12,716 nt of DNA from DTYU01 sp040757355 (lineage in GTDB: Bacteria; Bacillota; Desulfotomaculia; Desulfotomaculales; Ammonificaceae): assembly GCA_040757355.1 (NCBI GenBank), contig JBFLWY010000056.1:1-12716 (forward strand), in the 5' to 3' direction. Under the pieces are notes generated by a model. The model was not told where the DNA came from, did no database searches, and was given only the letters and a program-made list of their open reading frames with translations. This document shows positions 12,529 to 12,716 of this stretch, piece by piece (positions within the stretch are counted from its first letter, which is position 1; each line of letters begins with the position of its first letter). The position numbers and the translations under genes are program-made.

Positions 12529-12716
12529 ATAACGCGATAGCAGTGAGCGAGGTCACGAAACTGTTTAAAAACATCGTGGCCGTAAACAGAGTGACCTTTA
12601 CCGTTTCAAAAGGGGAGATTTTCGGTTTTCTCGGCCCAAACGGGGCAGGGAAGACGACCACCATCAAAATCCTATCCACGCTCATGCGGCCGTCTGCCGG
12701 CGAGGCGGTGGTAAAC
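12525..12716 (+). CDS. ABC transporter ATP-binding protein, N-terminal part, cut by window edge
   Basis: The first 64 codons of an ATPase subunit open MNNAIAVSEVTKLFKNIVAV, followed by FTVSKGEIFGFLGPNGAGKT. The Walker A motif GPNGAGKT is at 37-44, and LSTLMRPSAGEAVV is typical of the DrrA/NatA/CcmA-like class of ABC exporters. The Q-loop, signature and Walker B lie beyond the window. A TAA at 12519-12521 closes the frame just upstream, so ATG 12525 is the earliest start. No Shine-Dalgarno is visible next to it, which makes coupling to an upstream reading frame plausible. The permease gene would be expected downstream. Confidence 0.93.
   Translation, partial: MNNAIAVSEVTKLFKNIVAVNRVTFTVSKGEIFGFLGPNGAGKTTTIKILSTLMRPSAGEAVVN

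Overview
The window looks like chromosomal DNA from an anaerobic, endospore-forming Gram-positive bacterium of the Clostridia, most like Peptococcaceae/Desulfotomaculum relatives. The grounds are a stage II sporulation protein P gene beside DUF1614 and DUF3189 genes, a PDZ/radical-SAM DUF512 gene next to der and plsY, strong purine-rich ribosome binding sites, some GTG starts, and fairly high GC. The genus is an inference; no rRNA or other marker gene is present. Most genes are ordinary housekeeping or sporulation genes. I did not find a defence system, CRISPR array, tRNA or rRNA.

Layout. (1) 1-359: the 5' end of a REP-associated (IS200-like, Y1) transposase on the minus strand, with a duplicated 23-bp motif behind it. 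(2) 360-3173, plus strand: a compact sporulation-type operon of a DUF1614 membrane protein, SpoIIP (17-bp overlap), a DUF3189 protein (no gap) and a second, divergent DUF3189-like protein. (3) 3174-6910: a good extended -10 promoter, a long leader filled with degenerate repeats, the DUF512 radical SAM protein, a heptamer array, the ribosome-assembly GTPase Der, and the acyl-phosphate glycerol-3-phosphate acyltransferase PlsY. (4) 6911-8605: a CpsB/YwqE-type PHP phosphatase and, convergent on the minus strand, an exported cysteine-rich HExxH metallopeptidase that I cannot name. (5) 8606-10513: a divergent intergenic region with a long alternative hairpin, then the lipid II flippase MurJ. (6) 10514-11034: a second repeat block in the opposite orientation, a 57-residue zinc-ribbon microprotein, and a REP-like hairpin that begins on its stop codon. 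(7) 11067-12716: a small YtxH-like membrane protein, an AI-2E family transporter, a terminator, and the first 64 codons of an ABC transporter ATPase.

Functionally the window leans to the cell envelope: septal peptidoglycan hydrolysis in engulfment (SpoIIP), phospholipid synthesis (PlsY), lipid II export (MurJ), control of polysaccharide synthesis (CpsB) and several membrane proteins. Der and the DUF512 protein are the exceptions.

The most unusual signal is between the genes. Three intergenic blocks (about 3240-3465, 4807-4853 and 10574-10740) share a mosaic repeat vocabulary: period-7 runs of the GAACGTC/GTGAACT type, a GACC-TT-AAAGGTC palindromic module, and a CTTAAGCC module. The third block is inverted relative to the first, and one of its modules is split by a 25-bp palindrome.
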